Below are positions 1 through 6,803 of a stretch of 7,291 bases of DNA, piece after piece. The stretch's first letter is position 1. The number at the start of each line of letters is the position of its first letter. The position numbers and the translations under genes are program-made. Under the pieces are notes generated by a model. That model saw nothing but the letters and a program-made list of their open reading frames with translations. It had not been told where the DNA came from and searched no databases. This stretch comes from Thermoplasmata archaeon. GTDB taxonomy: Archaea > Thermoplasmatota > Thermoplasmata > SG8-5. The DNA lies in assembly GCA_030655715.1 (NCBI GenBank), contig JAUSPR010000152.1:1-7291 (forward strand), given 5' to 3'.

Positions 1-56
1 TTATACCATTAAAATTAGGAAAAGGTAAACACACATGATAATAGAATTAAATAACA

Positions 57-63
57 GAGGTGA
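57..63 (+). promoter_or_regulatory. Shine-Dalgarno site that decides the start of the large fusion gene
   Basis: GAGGTGA is an excellent match to the 16S anti-Shine-Dalgarno sequence and lies five bases before the TTG at 69. The in-frame GTG at 60 lies inside this site and has no ribosome binding site of its own upstream. TTG at 69 is therefore the better start, and the protein begins M-S-E-L-E-N-I. Confidence 0.7.
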
Positions 64-68
64 GAAAA

Positions 69-3000
69 TTGTCGGAACTTGAGAACATCTATCAGCAAAC
101 ATTATCCCCTAGCCTGGAAAAAGCCACCGCTCTGGGAAACATTGAGCTGGTTATCGGCATCCCCTTTCTGGGTATGAACAAAGAAACACAAACTGTGTTG
201 TCCATTCTGGAAGCGGGTCTTGACACTTTTTATCCCGACATGAAAGGACTTATTGTCTGTGCCGTCAGCCCCTCCGTTTCCGCCATGGATGCCTTTAAAA
301 CATGCAAATTCAGGCAGGCAGACCGGATACTAATAACACAACTGCACGACGGACTCTCCGGCCGGGGATGGGCTGTGCGCTGCCTGATGGATATTGCGCA
401 TAGTCTCACGGCCGACCTGCTTATTCTCGACCCCAACCTGTCGACGGCGGGAAGCAAAGATTCACAGGAAGGCCTAACACCGGACTGGATTAAACTAATG
501 TACCAGACTGTCCGCGACGGACATGCTGCATTTGTACTGCCGCGCTTTAAATTATCCCACATTGCCAACACTATCTGCGATCACTTAGTCTTTCCCCTGC
601 TGGCAGCCCTCTACAATCTGGAATTGCGGGGCTGCCCAGACGCAGGCATGACCATTTCCCGCTCACTGCTACCCGCCTTGCTAGACGATGCGCCTGACTG
701 GCCGCCGGAAATCTATGATTACGGCTTAGACTACTGGCTCATAATGCGCGTCCTGGAACTAAAAGCCAATATCGCCGAGGTCTTTCTCGGCCGCAAACCC
801 AAAACGTCCCTGCCCGTAGGTATTAACAATATCCTCCAGCACGCTGTCCCCGCCGTCTTTGGGGCCATTGGCAAGAGCCAGAACACCTGGAAAAGAAATC
901 CCCCGGGCGTGCGCTCACCACTGACCATCGGCCCCAGGGATGGTTTATTCCAACAGGAACTCACCCTAGAGCCCCGACCGCACCTCAATCAGTTCAGGCG
1001 AGGTTATGCCAGGTATTACGAGACCTCCTGGTCCCGTATTTTCTCAGAGGAACTTTTCACCCAGCTAAAAGATGTGAGCAACAGTTCCGATGAAGCCTTC
1101 TCCTTCCCGGCGGCCCTCTGGGCACAGTTGGTTTTTGAGTCGCTCATCGCTTACCACTTTATACCCAAGCTGGAAAAAGAAGACCTGATTAGCAGCCTAA
1201 TTCCACTTTTCGAAGGGAGGCTGGCAGGTTTCTTCAACGAGATCTCCGCCCACGCCCACTGCCACCTGATTGACGACCTCTCTACCCGCTCCGTAACATG
1301 TCCCTTTAATGCCAGTAATAACCTGGATGCCCAAATTGATGCCTTTGTTAGCCGCCGACCATTCTTTCTGGAGAAGTGGCTGCACCACAAAGAAGCACTG
1401 CAGCCTTTTTTACCGGAAATCTCCTACTGGGAGTATATCCCCGGTGTTCCCATTATACTGCCTCATCTGGTTCGCTCCGCTTCAGGCAAAAGTGCTCACG
1501 TATCGGGCATCTATGAACAACTGCTGAAAGAATACAAAGAAGAATTTGAAAGTTTCGCCCGGCGCGAGCTAGACCTTTCTCCTGTGGACGGCCTTGAAAA
1601 ACTGGGGCAGGCCATCCGCGGGCTGGTGGAAGAAGTGGAAAAAGGCCTGGACACCATCCTGCTGCCCGGTGACCCGCATACCAAACCAGGGCTCCAGCAG
1701 ATGTCGGACAGGATTTTTCAGCTCTATCCATCCCCCCTTAGTTTTTCCCTGAAAGAAGAAGTGGCCGCCCACCTGTTGCGGAAACAACCGCCCCGCAACC
1801 TTATTACTTTATGGGGTTACCACAATACTGATGAACTCTTGGCCGACCACAATCCTCTGGATGTTCTATCCCTCTCCACCTGGTCCGAGCCGGCTCGTTA
1901 CAGTGCCTGGAATAACGAGTGGCTACGCGAACACCTGCGACCGGAACACTTCGAATTGTCCCCCATCCGCCCTCTAGTCGTCAGTCATATGGACTTCCCC
2001 GCCCTGTCGGGCATGCGGGAATCTTTATCCCTGAATCATCTCACCAGCCGTGTCGTAATCAGTTACCTACGCAGGGAGAGCGGCGGCAGTTTCCCAAAGG
2101 CCCGCTTACTGACTGTAATATTAAAAAACATCATCGACGCTCAACAGTTCGGGGTCATTTGGGAATCCTTTAAAAACACCTCAGGCAAAGACTTCGGTCA
2201 AAAGGTGGTCAGCTCCATTGAAGGACACTCCGGTTTTCATATGTTTTCTGCCCACAGTATTTTTGAAAACATCCAGCAGCTGACTCTTAAAAACAAATTG
2301 CTATCGATCACAAGTCTTGACTGGGGCTCTACAGACCAAGACACGGAACTATTCCGCAAACGGCTTGCACTGCTTGCCTCAGTATACCACTTAGGTATAA
2401 CCCTCCCCGACGGCGTTTTCGTCACCTGCTCCCTGTGGAGTTGGGCTAGCTACAGCTTTAAAGGCGGCAAAGGCATTCCCACGCCCTTATCGCTCATGGT
2501 AGAGCGGAGATGGTTCAGCGCCGAACTTTTTTACCGCTGTTATGAACACGTGGGAGGAAAACGCAACGACATATTCCCAAAAATCGCCGAGCTGATGGGA
2601 CGTGACAAGGAAAATGAAAACCTGGCCGTGATGCTGCTTGGAGCTCATCCCGATGAAGCGGCGGTGATTGTCGAACAGGATATGGACAGAGAACTGCCTC
2701 CCGCAGGCAAATTGATTCGTTCCCCTTTCAACCCTATCCTGGCCCCAGTTGCCGATCATAACTGGGAGTCCAAATATGTATTAAACTGCGGAGCCATTCG
2801 TGTCAAAGGGATTGTTCACATTTTTTACCGGGCCGTCGGTGAAGACGGCATCTCCCGTATTGGCCTGGCCTTAAGTGAGGACGGTCTGCGCATAGACGAG
2901 CGGCTACCCGAGCCGGTTTTCGTGCCCGCCCATGAAAGTGAAAAAATGGGTTGCGAAGACCCCCGTCTTATCGCCATCGAAGGCCGCATCTACATGCTTT

Positions 3001-3656
3001 ACACTGCCTACGACGGCATTACCCCCCAAATCGCCCTGGCATCCATCGCCGAGGACGATCTAATCCACAAGCGCTGGCAACATTGGCACCGCCACGGCCT
3101 GGTCTTTCCCGGTTTCCCCAATAAGGACGCCGTCTTATTTCCGGAAAGGTTCAACGGAAAGTTAGCCATGTACCATCGCATCGCTCCCAGTATCTGGGTT
3201 ACTTACGCTGCCACCTTCGACACCCCTTGGCCGCGGGAAGGCCATAAGATTATCATGGGTTCACGTTCCGGGATGATGTGGGATACGATCAAAATCGGAG
3301 CAGGCGCACAGCCTCTGAAAACACGCTTCGGCTGGCTACATATCTACCACGGAGTAGACTACGGCTTGCGTTACCGGCTCGGTGTTTTCCTTACCGCGCT
3401 GGACGACCCGGCCAAGCTCATCTACCGTTCCCCCAATCCCATCTTAGAACCGGATACTTCTTACGAAATAGGCGTCTCCGGAGAAAGCTGGGTGCCAAAC
3501 GTGGTCTTCACCTGCGGCGCCGTCCCCGTCCTGGACAAAACCGTCCTGGACGAAGACGACGAAATATTGGTCTACTACGGCGGAGCAGACACAGTGATCG
3601 GCGTCGCTACCGCCCGTGTTTCCGACCTTATCCCATCCCGTTACCGCGGCAAGTAG
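69..3656 (+). CDS. Trimodular glycosyltransferase (GT81-like) / unknown domain / GH130 mannoside phosphorylase fusion
   Basis: The protein has 1195 residues, numbered here from the TTG at 69; a GTG start at 60 would add three. Residues about 25-290 look like a GT-A glycosyltransferase of the GT81 (glucosyl-3-phosphoglycerate synthase) type: IP...NKE near 31-39, LILDPN at 118-123 where GT81 has its metal-binding D-x-D, CPDAGMTIS at 189-197 and LGRKPK at 240-245. A helical extension with PLFEGR (379-384) and FFLEKW (432-437) fits the C-terminal part of such enzymes. Residues about 439-877 match no family I recognise. Residues about 881-1195 are a complete GH130 five-bladed propeller: CEDPR with presumed catalytic Asp964, KDAVLFPE (1019-1026), YHR (Arg1037), KIGAG (Lys1075), IYHG (His1094) and YYGGAD (Asp1174). 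There is no signal peptide or membrane segment, so it should be cytoplasmic. Known GH130 enzymes phosphorolyse or, in some clades, hydrolyse beta-mannosides. I infer a synthase coupled to a phosphorylase. Sugar donor and linkage cannot be read from the sequence. Confidence 0.85.
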   Translation: MSELENIYQQTLSPSLEKATALGNIELVIGIPFLGMNKETQTVLSILEAGLDTFYPDMKGLIVCAVSPSVSAMDAFKTCKFRQADRILITQLHDGLSGRGWAVRCLMDIAHSLTADLLILDPNLSTAGSKDSQEGLTPDWIKLMYQTVRDGHAAFVLPRFKLSHIANTICDHLVFPLLAALYNLELRGCPDAGMTISRSLLPALLDDAPDWPPEIYDYGLDYWLIMRVLELKANIAEVFLGRKPKTSLPVGINNILQHAVPAVFGAIGKSQNTWKRNPPGVRSPLTIGPRDGLFQQELTLEPRPHLNQFRRGYARYYETSWSRIFSEELFTQLKDVSNSSDEAFSFPAALWAQLVFESLIAYHFIPKLEKEDLISSLIPLFEGRLAGFFNEISAHAHCHLIDDLSTRSVTCPFNASNNLDAQIDAFVSRRPFFLEKWLHHKEALQPFLPEISYWEYIPGVPIILPHLVRSASGKSAHVSGIYEQLLKEYKEEFESFARRELDLSPVDGLEKLGQAIRGLVEEVEKGLDTILLPGDPHTKPGLQQMSDRIFQLYPSPLSFSLKEEVAAHLLRKQPPRNLITLWGYHNTDELLADHNPLDVLSLSTWSEPARYSAWNNEWLREHLRPEHFELSPIRPLVVSHMDFPALSGMRESLSLNHLTSRVVISYLRRESGGSFPKARLLTVILKNIIDAQQFGVIWESFKNTSGKDFGQKVVSSIEGHSGFHMFSAHSIFENIQQLTLKNKLLSITSLDWGSTDQDTELFRKRLALLASVYHLGITLPDGVFVTCSLWSWASYSFKGGKGIPTPLSLMVERRWFSAELFYRCYEHVGGKRNDIFPKIAELMGRDKENENLAVMLLGAHPDEAAVIVEQDMDRELPPAGKLIRSPFNPILAPVADHNWESKYVLNCGAIRVKGIVHIFYRAVGEDGISRIGLALSEDGLRIDERLPEPVFVPAHESEKMGCEDPRLIAIEGRIYMLYTAYDGITPQIALASIAEDDLIHKRWQHWHRHGLVFPGFPNKDAVLFPERFNGKLAMYHRIAPSIWVTYAATFDTPWPREGHKIIMGSRSGMMWDTIKIGAGAQPLKTRFGWLHIYHGVDYGLRYRLGVFLTALDDPAKLIYRSPNPILEPDTSYEIGVSGESWVPNVVFTCGAVPVLDKTVLDEDDEILVYYGGADTVIGVATARVSDLIPSRYRGK

Positions 3657-3739
3657 AGACCCCCCAGCCTTACGGCCGCGACCATTCTCAACCATTTTTG
3701 GTTTACGGAGCGCATTAGAGAGTAGGAAAAGATAATTAT

Positions 3740-3745
3740 TATAAT
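3740..3745 (+). promoter_or_regulatory. Possible -10 box (TATAAT) upstream of the GT4 gene
   Basis: A perfect TATAAT lies in the 115-base gap between the fusion gene and the GT4 gene, inside an AT-rich stretch. A transcript starting about seven bases downstream would have a roughly 20-base leader carrying the GGGAAAGGGG purine run (3751-3760) that can serve as the Shine-Dalgarno site for the ATG at 3772. No convincing TTGACA-like -35 box lies 16-19 bases upstream (AGAGAG-type sequence), so the call is weak. Genes 2 and 3 may also be read through from gene 1, because no intrinsic terminator is evident in the gap. Confidence 0.35.
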
Positions 3746-3771
3746 TGTCTGGGAAAGGGGCCTTTTATAAA

Positions 3772-4788
3772 ATGAGAATAGCCATGCTTTCTCCTATAGC
3801 CTGGCGAACCCCACCCCGTAAGTATGGTCCGTGGGAACTGGTGACTTCACTTATAACAGAAGGGCTAGTTAAGAAAGGAATAGATGTTACATTGTTTGCC
3901 ACGGCGGACTCCGTCACAGGGGGAAAGCTCCATGCTGTAGTGCCGCGCCCTTATGAAGAAGACAGATCTCTTGATGCAAAAGTATGTGAGTGTCTTCATA
4001 TATCTGAGCTCTTTGAAAGGGCTGAAAGTTTTGATCTAATCCATAACAATTTCGACTTTCTGCCACTCACCTACTCAAAGCTGACGAAAACGCCTGTCCT
4101 GACAACGATCCACGGCTTTTCTAGTCCGAAGATACTTCCTGTTTACAAGAAATATAACGATACAAATTTTTATGTATCAATTAGTAATGCGAATCGGTCA
4201 CCGGAACTAAACTACATCGATACCGTTTATCATGGTATCAATATGGAGAACTTTACATATCAGAAAACCCCTGAAGATTACCTGCTTTTTTTGGGGCGAA
4301 TCCATCACGATAAAGGTGCCAGTGAAGCAATTCAGATTGCCCGTAAAGCTGGCAAGAAGCTAATCATGGCCGGAATTATTCAGGATGAATCTTATTTTAA
4401 AGAACAAGTTGAACCTTTTATTGATGGTACCCAGGTCAAGTTTGTGGGTGCTGTCGGCCCTGAGATGAGAGATGAGTTACTAGGGAAAGCCCTTGGCTTT
4501 ATTCATTCAATCAATTTTAATGAGCCTTTCGGCTTGTCTGTTGTGGAAGCCAACGCCTGTGGAACACCTGTTGTGGCTTTTAACAAAGGCTCTATGCCGG
4601 AAATAATTAGTGATGGGGAAAACGGTTTTCTCGTCAATGATGTTTCTTCCGCAGCGGATGCGATAAGCAATCTAAAAACCATTTCACGTCAGAGATGCAG
4701 AGCAATTGTGGAAGAAAGGTTTTCCCAAGATAAAATGGTAGAAAAATATCTGGCAGTATACCGACAGATAATAGGCAAAAATGATTAA
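3772..4788 (+). CDS. GT4-family (GT-B) retaining glycosyltransferase
   Basis: The protein has 338 residues from the ATG at 3772. An in-frame TTG at 3745 would add nine unlikely residues and overlaps the TATAAT, and the ATG gives the typical GT4 beginning MRIAMLSPIAW followed by the conserved KYGPWE. Residues 1-160 form the acceptor-side Rossmann domain, with LIHNNFDF and TIHGF strands. The C-terminal half is the nucleotide-sugar-binding domain: LFLGRIHHDKG (172-182, with the Arg and Lys that in GT4 enzymes contact the donor phosphates) and the family E-x7-E signature EPFGLSVVE (Glu251 and Glu259), followed by CGTPVVAF. Length is normal for GT4. There is no membrane segment. It sits 38 bases before the GH130 gene, so the two are probably co-transcribed. 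GT4 enzymes make alpha linkages. I infer that it primes or builds the glycan handled by the neighbouring GH130 proteins, but donor and acceptor are unknown. Confidence 0.88.
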   Translation: MRIAMLSPIAWRTPPRKYGPWELVTSLITEGLVKKGIDVTLFATADSVTGGKLHAVVPRPYEEDRSLDAKVCECLHISELFERAESFDLIHNNFDFLPLTYSKLTKTPVLTTIHGFSSPKILPVYKKYNDTNFYVSISNANRSPELNYIDTVYHGINMENFTYQKTPEDYLLFLGRIHHDKGASEAIQIARKAGKKLIMAGIIQDESYFKEQVEPFIDGTQVKFVGAVGPEMRDELLGKALGFIHSINFNEPFGLSVVEANACGTPVVAFNKGSMPEIISDGENGFLVNDVSSAADAISNLKTISRQRCRAIVEERFSQDKMVEKYLAVYRQIIGKND

Positions 4789-4811
4789 TGTCAGGCAGTG
4801 TTTAGTAATCC

Positions 4812-4819
4812 GGAGGAGG
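4812..4819 (+). promoter_or_regulatory. Strong ribosome binding site of the stand-alone GH130 gene
   Basis: GGAGGAGG lies seven bases before the ATG at 4827. This is a near-ideal Shine-Dalgarno site and it fixes the start. It is stronger than the sites of the two upstream genes, suggesting high translation of this enzyme relative to the GT4. Confidence 0.8.
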
Positions 4820-4826
4820 ATTATTT

Positions 4827-5768
4827 ATGCAAAAACAGGAGCCGATTATTAAAAGATATGAAAAAAATCCCATCCTCACCAAGAACGATGTGCCTTATCC
4901 TGTAGTTACGGTGCACAACGCCGGAGTAATCAAAACAGACGGACGCTATTTAATGATTTTTCGGTCACATCTTCATAACGGGCGGTCTATTCTGGGCCTA
5001 GCAGAGAGCTCAAACGGCTACCGTTTTACGGTCAAGCCCTATCCTTTTATGACTCCTGCGCAGGAAGGTATTTTTGCTGAATATGAGGAATATGGTATTG
5101 AAGATCCACGAATCTCCAAAATTGATAAAGATTTTTTCATTACATACAGTGCCTATTCAAGGCATGGGGTAAGGGTTGCTGTAGCCAAAACCCGGGATTT
5201 TGAGACAGTAGAAAGGATAGCTCTTATTACTCAGGCAGACCAACGAAACGTCGTTCTTTTCCCGGAAATGTTTGATAGATGTTATGTTCGCCTGGATCGT
5301 CCTCACACAGAAATCGCCCCCTGGTCCATTTGGATTTCCTATTCCCCCGATTTAATTAACTGGGGAGACTCAAAGGTGATTGTCAAACCGGAAACCTATC
5401 ATTGGGATGAAATGAAAATTGGTCCCGGAGCTACCCCCTTCAAAACTGACAGCGGCTGGCTGCACATCTATCATGGTGTCTTTCGCACCATGGACGGAGC
5501 TGTTTACAGACTTGGAGCAATGCTTCATGATCTGAGGGATCCGTCCCGAATCCTCGGGGTGGCTGACGAGTGGATCCTTGAGCCTGAGGACCCCTGGGAG
5601 GTAACCGGGTATGTACACAATGTAGTCTTTACCTGTGGGGCGATCCCTGAAAGAGATGGAACAGTAAAAATCTATTGGGGCGGGGCGGACAAAGTGATGT
5701 GTGTGGGGACTGCACACATCAATGAGCTAATTAATCTGTGCTTAAAAAAACCAAGAAACCCTCTGTAA
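4827..5768 (+). CDS. GH130-family beta-mannoside phosphorylase (stand-alone)
   Basis: The protein has 313 residues and is a full-length single-domain GH130 five-bladed beta-propeller. Key elements in order are RYEKNPIL (10-17), NAGVI with FRSH (31-49), GIEDPR (90-95, presumed proton-donating Asp93), QRNVVLFPE (139-147), RLDRPH (155-160), WDEMKIGPG (193-201), WLHIYHGV (211-218), HNVVFTCGA (264-272) and WGGADK (284-289). Arg140, Asn141, Arg158, Lys197 and His216 fall where characterised GH130 phosphorylases bind inorganic phosphate, so phosphorolysis to mannose 1-phosphate is more likely than hydrolysis. It has no signal peptide and should be cytoplasmic. It differs in clade from the fused GH130 domain upstream, which has K-D in place of R-N before LFPE. 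Candidate substrates are beta-1,2- or beta-1,4-mannosides; I cannot choose from sequence alone. It follows the GT4 gene closely and is the last intact gene in the window. I see no clear intrinsic terminator just after it. Confidence 0.88.
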   Translation: MQKQEPIIKRYEKNPILTKNDVPYPVVTVHNAGVIKTDGRYLMIFRSHLHNGRSILGLAESSNGYRFTVKPYPFMTPAQEGIFAEYEEYGIEDPRISKIDKDFFITYSAYSRHGVRVAVAKTRDFETVERIALITQADQRNVVLFPEMFDRCYVRLDRPHTEIAPWSIWISYSPDLINWGDSKVIVKPETYHWDEMKIGPGATPFKTDSGWLHIYHGVFRTMDGAVYRLGAMLHDLRDPSRILGVADEWILEPEDPWEVTGYVHNVVFTCGAIPERDGTVKIYWGGADKVMCVGTAHINELINLCLKKPRNPL

Positions 5769-6110
5769 TCTGTTAATTAAAACACTTTCTTGTTTCACAA
5801 AGGTTAAAATATAGCATTTGCGGATCTAATTACTCAACTTTCACAGCTCAAATTAGCCAATAAACCCTTGATATAATTAGTTCCCCCAGAAATACAGCTT
5901 TTTTTAATAAAGTGCTATATGACACGTTTTTCCCGTAAGGATCGCCGTTCCAGGAGCACATCATTTGCTTTTTCTATACCATACTGGCAATCTTTTGCAG
6001 GTTGTAGGCGAATACGCCATTGCAACCCATCCGAATTATCGCTTCAACGTGCGTCCAGACAGCTTAATAAAGTTATTAGGAATCGAATGACTTTAATCCT
6101 ATTGTTCTCA
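5769..6110. other. AT-rich stretch without a recognisable gene
   Basis: No start codon with a ribosome binding site opens a plausible protein here. An 8-base inverted pair (ATATAGCA at 5809-5816, TGCTATAT at 5913-5920) brackets about 100 bases. A T-run at 5900-5905 has no hairpin before it. On the minus strand, 5977-6063 is a 29-codon open stretch between two stops, containing GVFAYNLQKIA, which vaguely recalls the C-terminal end of DDE transposases. It is too short to assign. Confidence 0.5.
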
Positions 6111-6147
6111 TAGCTATCAAAGGCACATCATTACATTTTGATAGCTA
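6111..6147. repeat. Inverted repeat, 11-base perfect arms
   Basis: TAGCTATCAAA (6111-6121) and TTTGATAGCTA (6137-6147) are perfect reverse complements separated by 15 bases. There is no T-run on either side, so it is not an ordinary intrinsic terminator. It could be an element end, a protein-binding site or an RNA hairpin. Confidence 0.8.
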
Positions 6148-6163
6148 CGACAACCATAGCATA

Positions 6164-6178
6164 TTCCATATTATGGAA
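6164..6178. repeat. 15-base operator-like palindrome
   Basis: TTCCATA and TATGGAA are perfect 7-base arms around a single central T. The size and symmetry fit a dimeric repressor site, but no promoter or regulated gene can be assigned, so only the symmetry is supported. Confidence 0.6.
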
Positions 6179-6232
6179 AACTCTCTCCAAGCTTCTTACA
6201 ACAACACAACAAAGCGCTTTTCACACTTGCCC

Positions 6233-6253
6233 GGAGATTCCTCTAGAATCTCC
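6233..6253. repeat. Inverted repeat, 8-base perfect arms with 5-base loop
   Basis: GGAGATTC (6233-6240) and GAATCTCC (6246-6253) pair perfectly around CTCTA. It would form a compact hairpin. No T-run follows on either strand. Confidence 0.75.
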
Positions 6254-6259
6254 TAAATG

Positions 6260-6299
6260 GGGTCTGTCCCTCATCTCTCTAAAGTCCTAAAGCAGACCC
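6260..6299. repeat. GGGTCTG / CAGACCC inverted pair
   Basis: GGGTCTG (6260-6266) and CAGACCC (6293-6299) are perfect 7-base arms around 26 bases. The left arm continues into TCCC, giving GGGGTCTGTCCC, a type of motif I associate with repeated intergenic elements in clostridial genomes; that association is from memory and unverified. Confidence 0.45.
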
Positions 6300-6328
6300 T
6301 ATACATTCTACATCAAGAACACCGAAAG

Positions 6329-6357
6329 CCAGCCCTCAACAAGAGAGCTGGTTTTTT
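6329..6357 (+). terminator. Rho-independent terminator
   Basis: CCAGC (6329-6333) pairs with GCTGG (6347-6351). After one C/A mismatch the stem continues as CTC/GAG around the loop AACAA, and six T residues follow directly (6352-6357). This is the only hairpin in the 3' part of the window that meets the usual stem-plus-T-run rule. It would end a plus-strand transcript coming from the left, although no intact gene lies between the GH130 gene and it. Confidence 0.75.
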
Positions 6358-6403
6358 CATGCCCAAAAACAGCCCAACAACAAACAGAACAGAGGAATCA
6401 GGC

Positions 6404-6597
6404 ATGATTAAACTCGACCTAGCCCGTAGCATCGCAGAGAAAATGAACCTCACACCAAGGACGCAGAAACCTTCCTGACTACGTTCACAGACATCGTCTC
6501 AGACAGCCTTGCCAGCGGTGAGCCTGTACGTCTCTCTGGCTTCGGCACCTTCGACGTCAGGCACGTAGCAGCGCATGAAGCGTGGATCCCAGTTTAA
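6404..6597 (+). pseudogene. Frameshifted, truncated HU/IHF-family DNA-binding protein gene
   Basis: An AGAGGAA ribosome binding site (6391-6397) lies six bases before the ATG. The reading MIKLDLARSIAEKMNLT matches the N-terminal helices of HU (typically MNKTELI..VAEKAGLT). At about 6455-6458 the frame shifts: the next frame continues KDAETFLTTFTDIVSDSLASG and then EPVRLSGFGTFDVRHVAAHE, which contains the family's GFGTF core, before a stop at 6595-6597. Restoring one A in the CCAAGG run (TPKDAE) joins the two frames. The joined product is about 64 residues, whereas HU has about 90: the DNA-clasping arm with the R-N-P motif and the last helix are missing. HU proteins bend and compact DNA as dimers. 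This copy should be inactive, because without frameshifting it yields only 24 residues. A sequencing error could explain the shift but not the missing C-terminus. It follows the terminator at 6329-6357, so it would have been a separate unit. Confidence 0.8.
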
Positions 6598-6625
6598 CTA
6601 CGCTACATTACCGGTCAGCCTGGCA

Positions 6626-6642
6626 ACTACCCTAGGGGTAGT
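6626..6642. repeat. Short palindrome ACTACCC-TAG-GGGTAGT
   Basis: The 7-base arms are perfect reverse complements around TAG. The symmetry is real; function is unknown. Confidence 0.6.
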
Positions 6643-6678
6643 ATTAAGTTCTATCGGACTTACTCCCACAGCCTGTAA

Positions 6679-6732
6679 GAGAAGCCCGTATTTGCCCCCT
6701 GCAATGCGTCGGAAACAATATTTGAATGCAAT
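6679..6732. repeat. Diverged dispersed repeat, copy A
   Basis: It begins GAGAAGCCCGTATTTGCCCC and ends TTTGAATGCAAT. By hand alignment it matches copy C (7061-7114) at 35 of 54 positions without a gap, and copy B (6909-6960) at 38 of 52 with one 2-base gap. Orientation is the same in all copies. Function and family are unknown. Confidence 0.6.
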
Positions 6733-6803
6733 GCCCTGCCTTAAAATGAACCCGCTTAACGTTACCCCCATGATCGGCTTAACTGGCTTTACGTGCGCAG
6801 ATA

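Noticed and set aside
60..68. GTG at 60 as the start of the fusion protein
   Set aside because: The GTG lies inside the GAGGTGA Shine-Dalgarno site that serves the TTG at 69, and it has no ribosome binding site of its own.
35..82. A 15-codon ORF (MIIELNNRGEKIVGT) that starts upstream of and overlaps the start of the fusion gene
   Set aside because: There is a weak AAAGG 10 bases upstream, so a leader peptide with coupled translation is conceivable, but the peptide is very short and shows no attenuation features; chance is more likely.
3645..3705. Terminator after the fusion gene (CGCGGC/GCCGCG stem, later AACCA-TTTT-TGGTT)
   Set aside because: The first stem spans the stop codon with a 24-base loop and is not followed by a T-run; the second has only five base pairs. 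Neither is convincing.
5809..5920. A 112-base miniature element bounded by ATATAGCA / TGCTATAT
   Set aside because: The arms are short and AT-rich, no target duplication is seen, and the interior shows nothing. Could be chance.
5919..6113. A 64-residue plus-strand ORF
   Set aside because: It has no ribosome binding site, an arginine- and serine-rich composition typical of a shadow frame, and no recognisable family.
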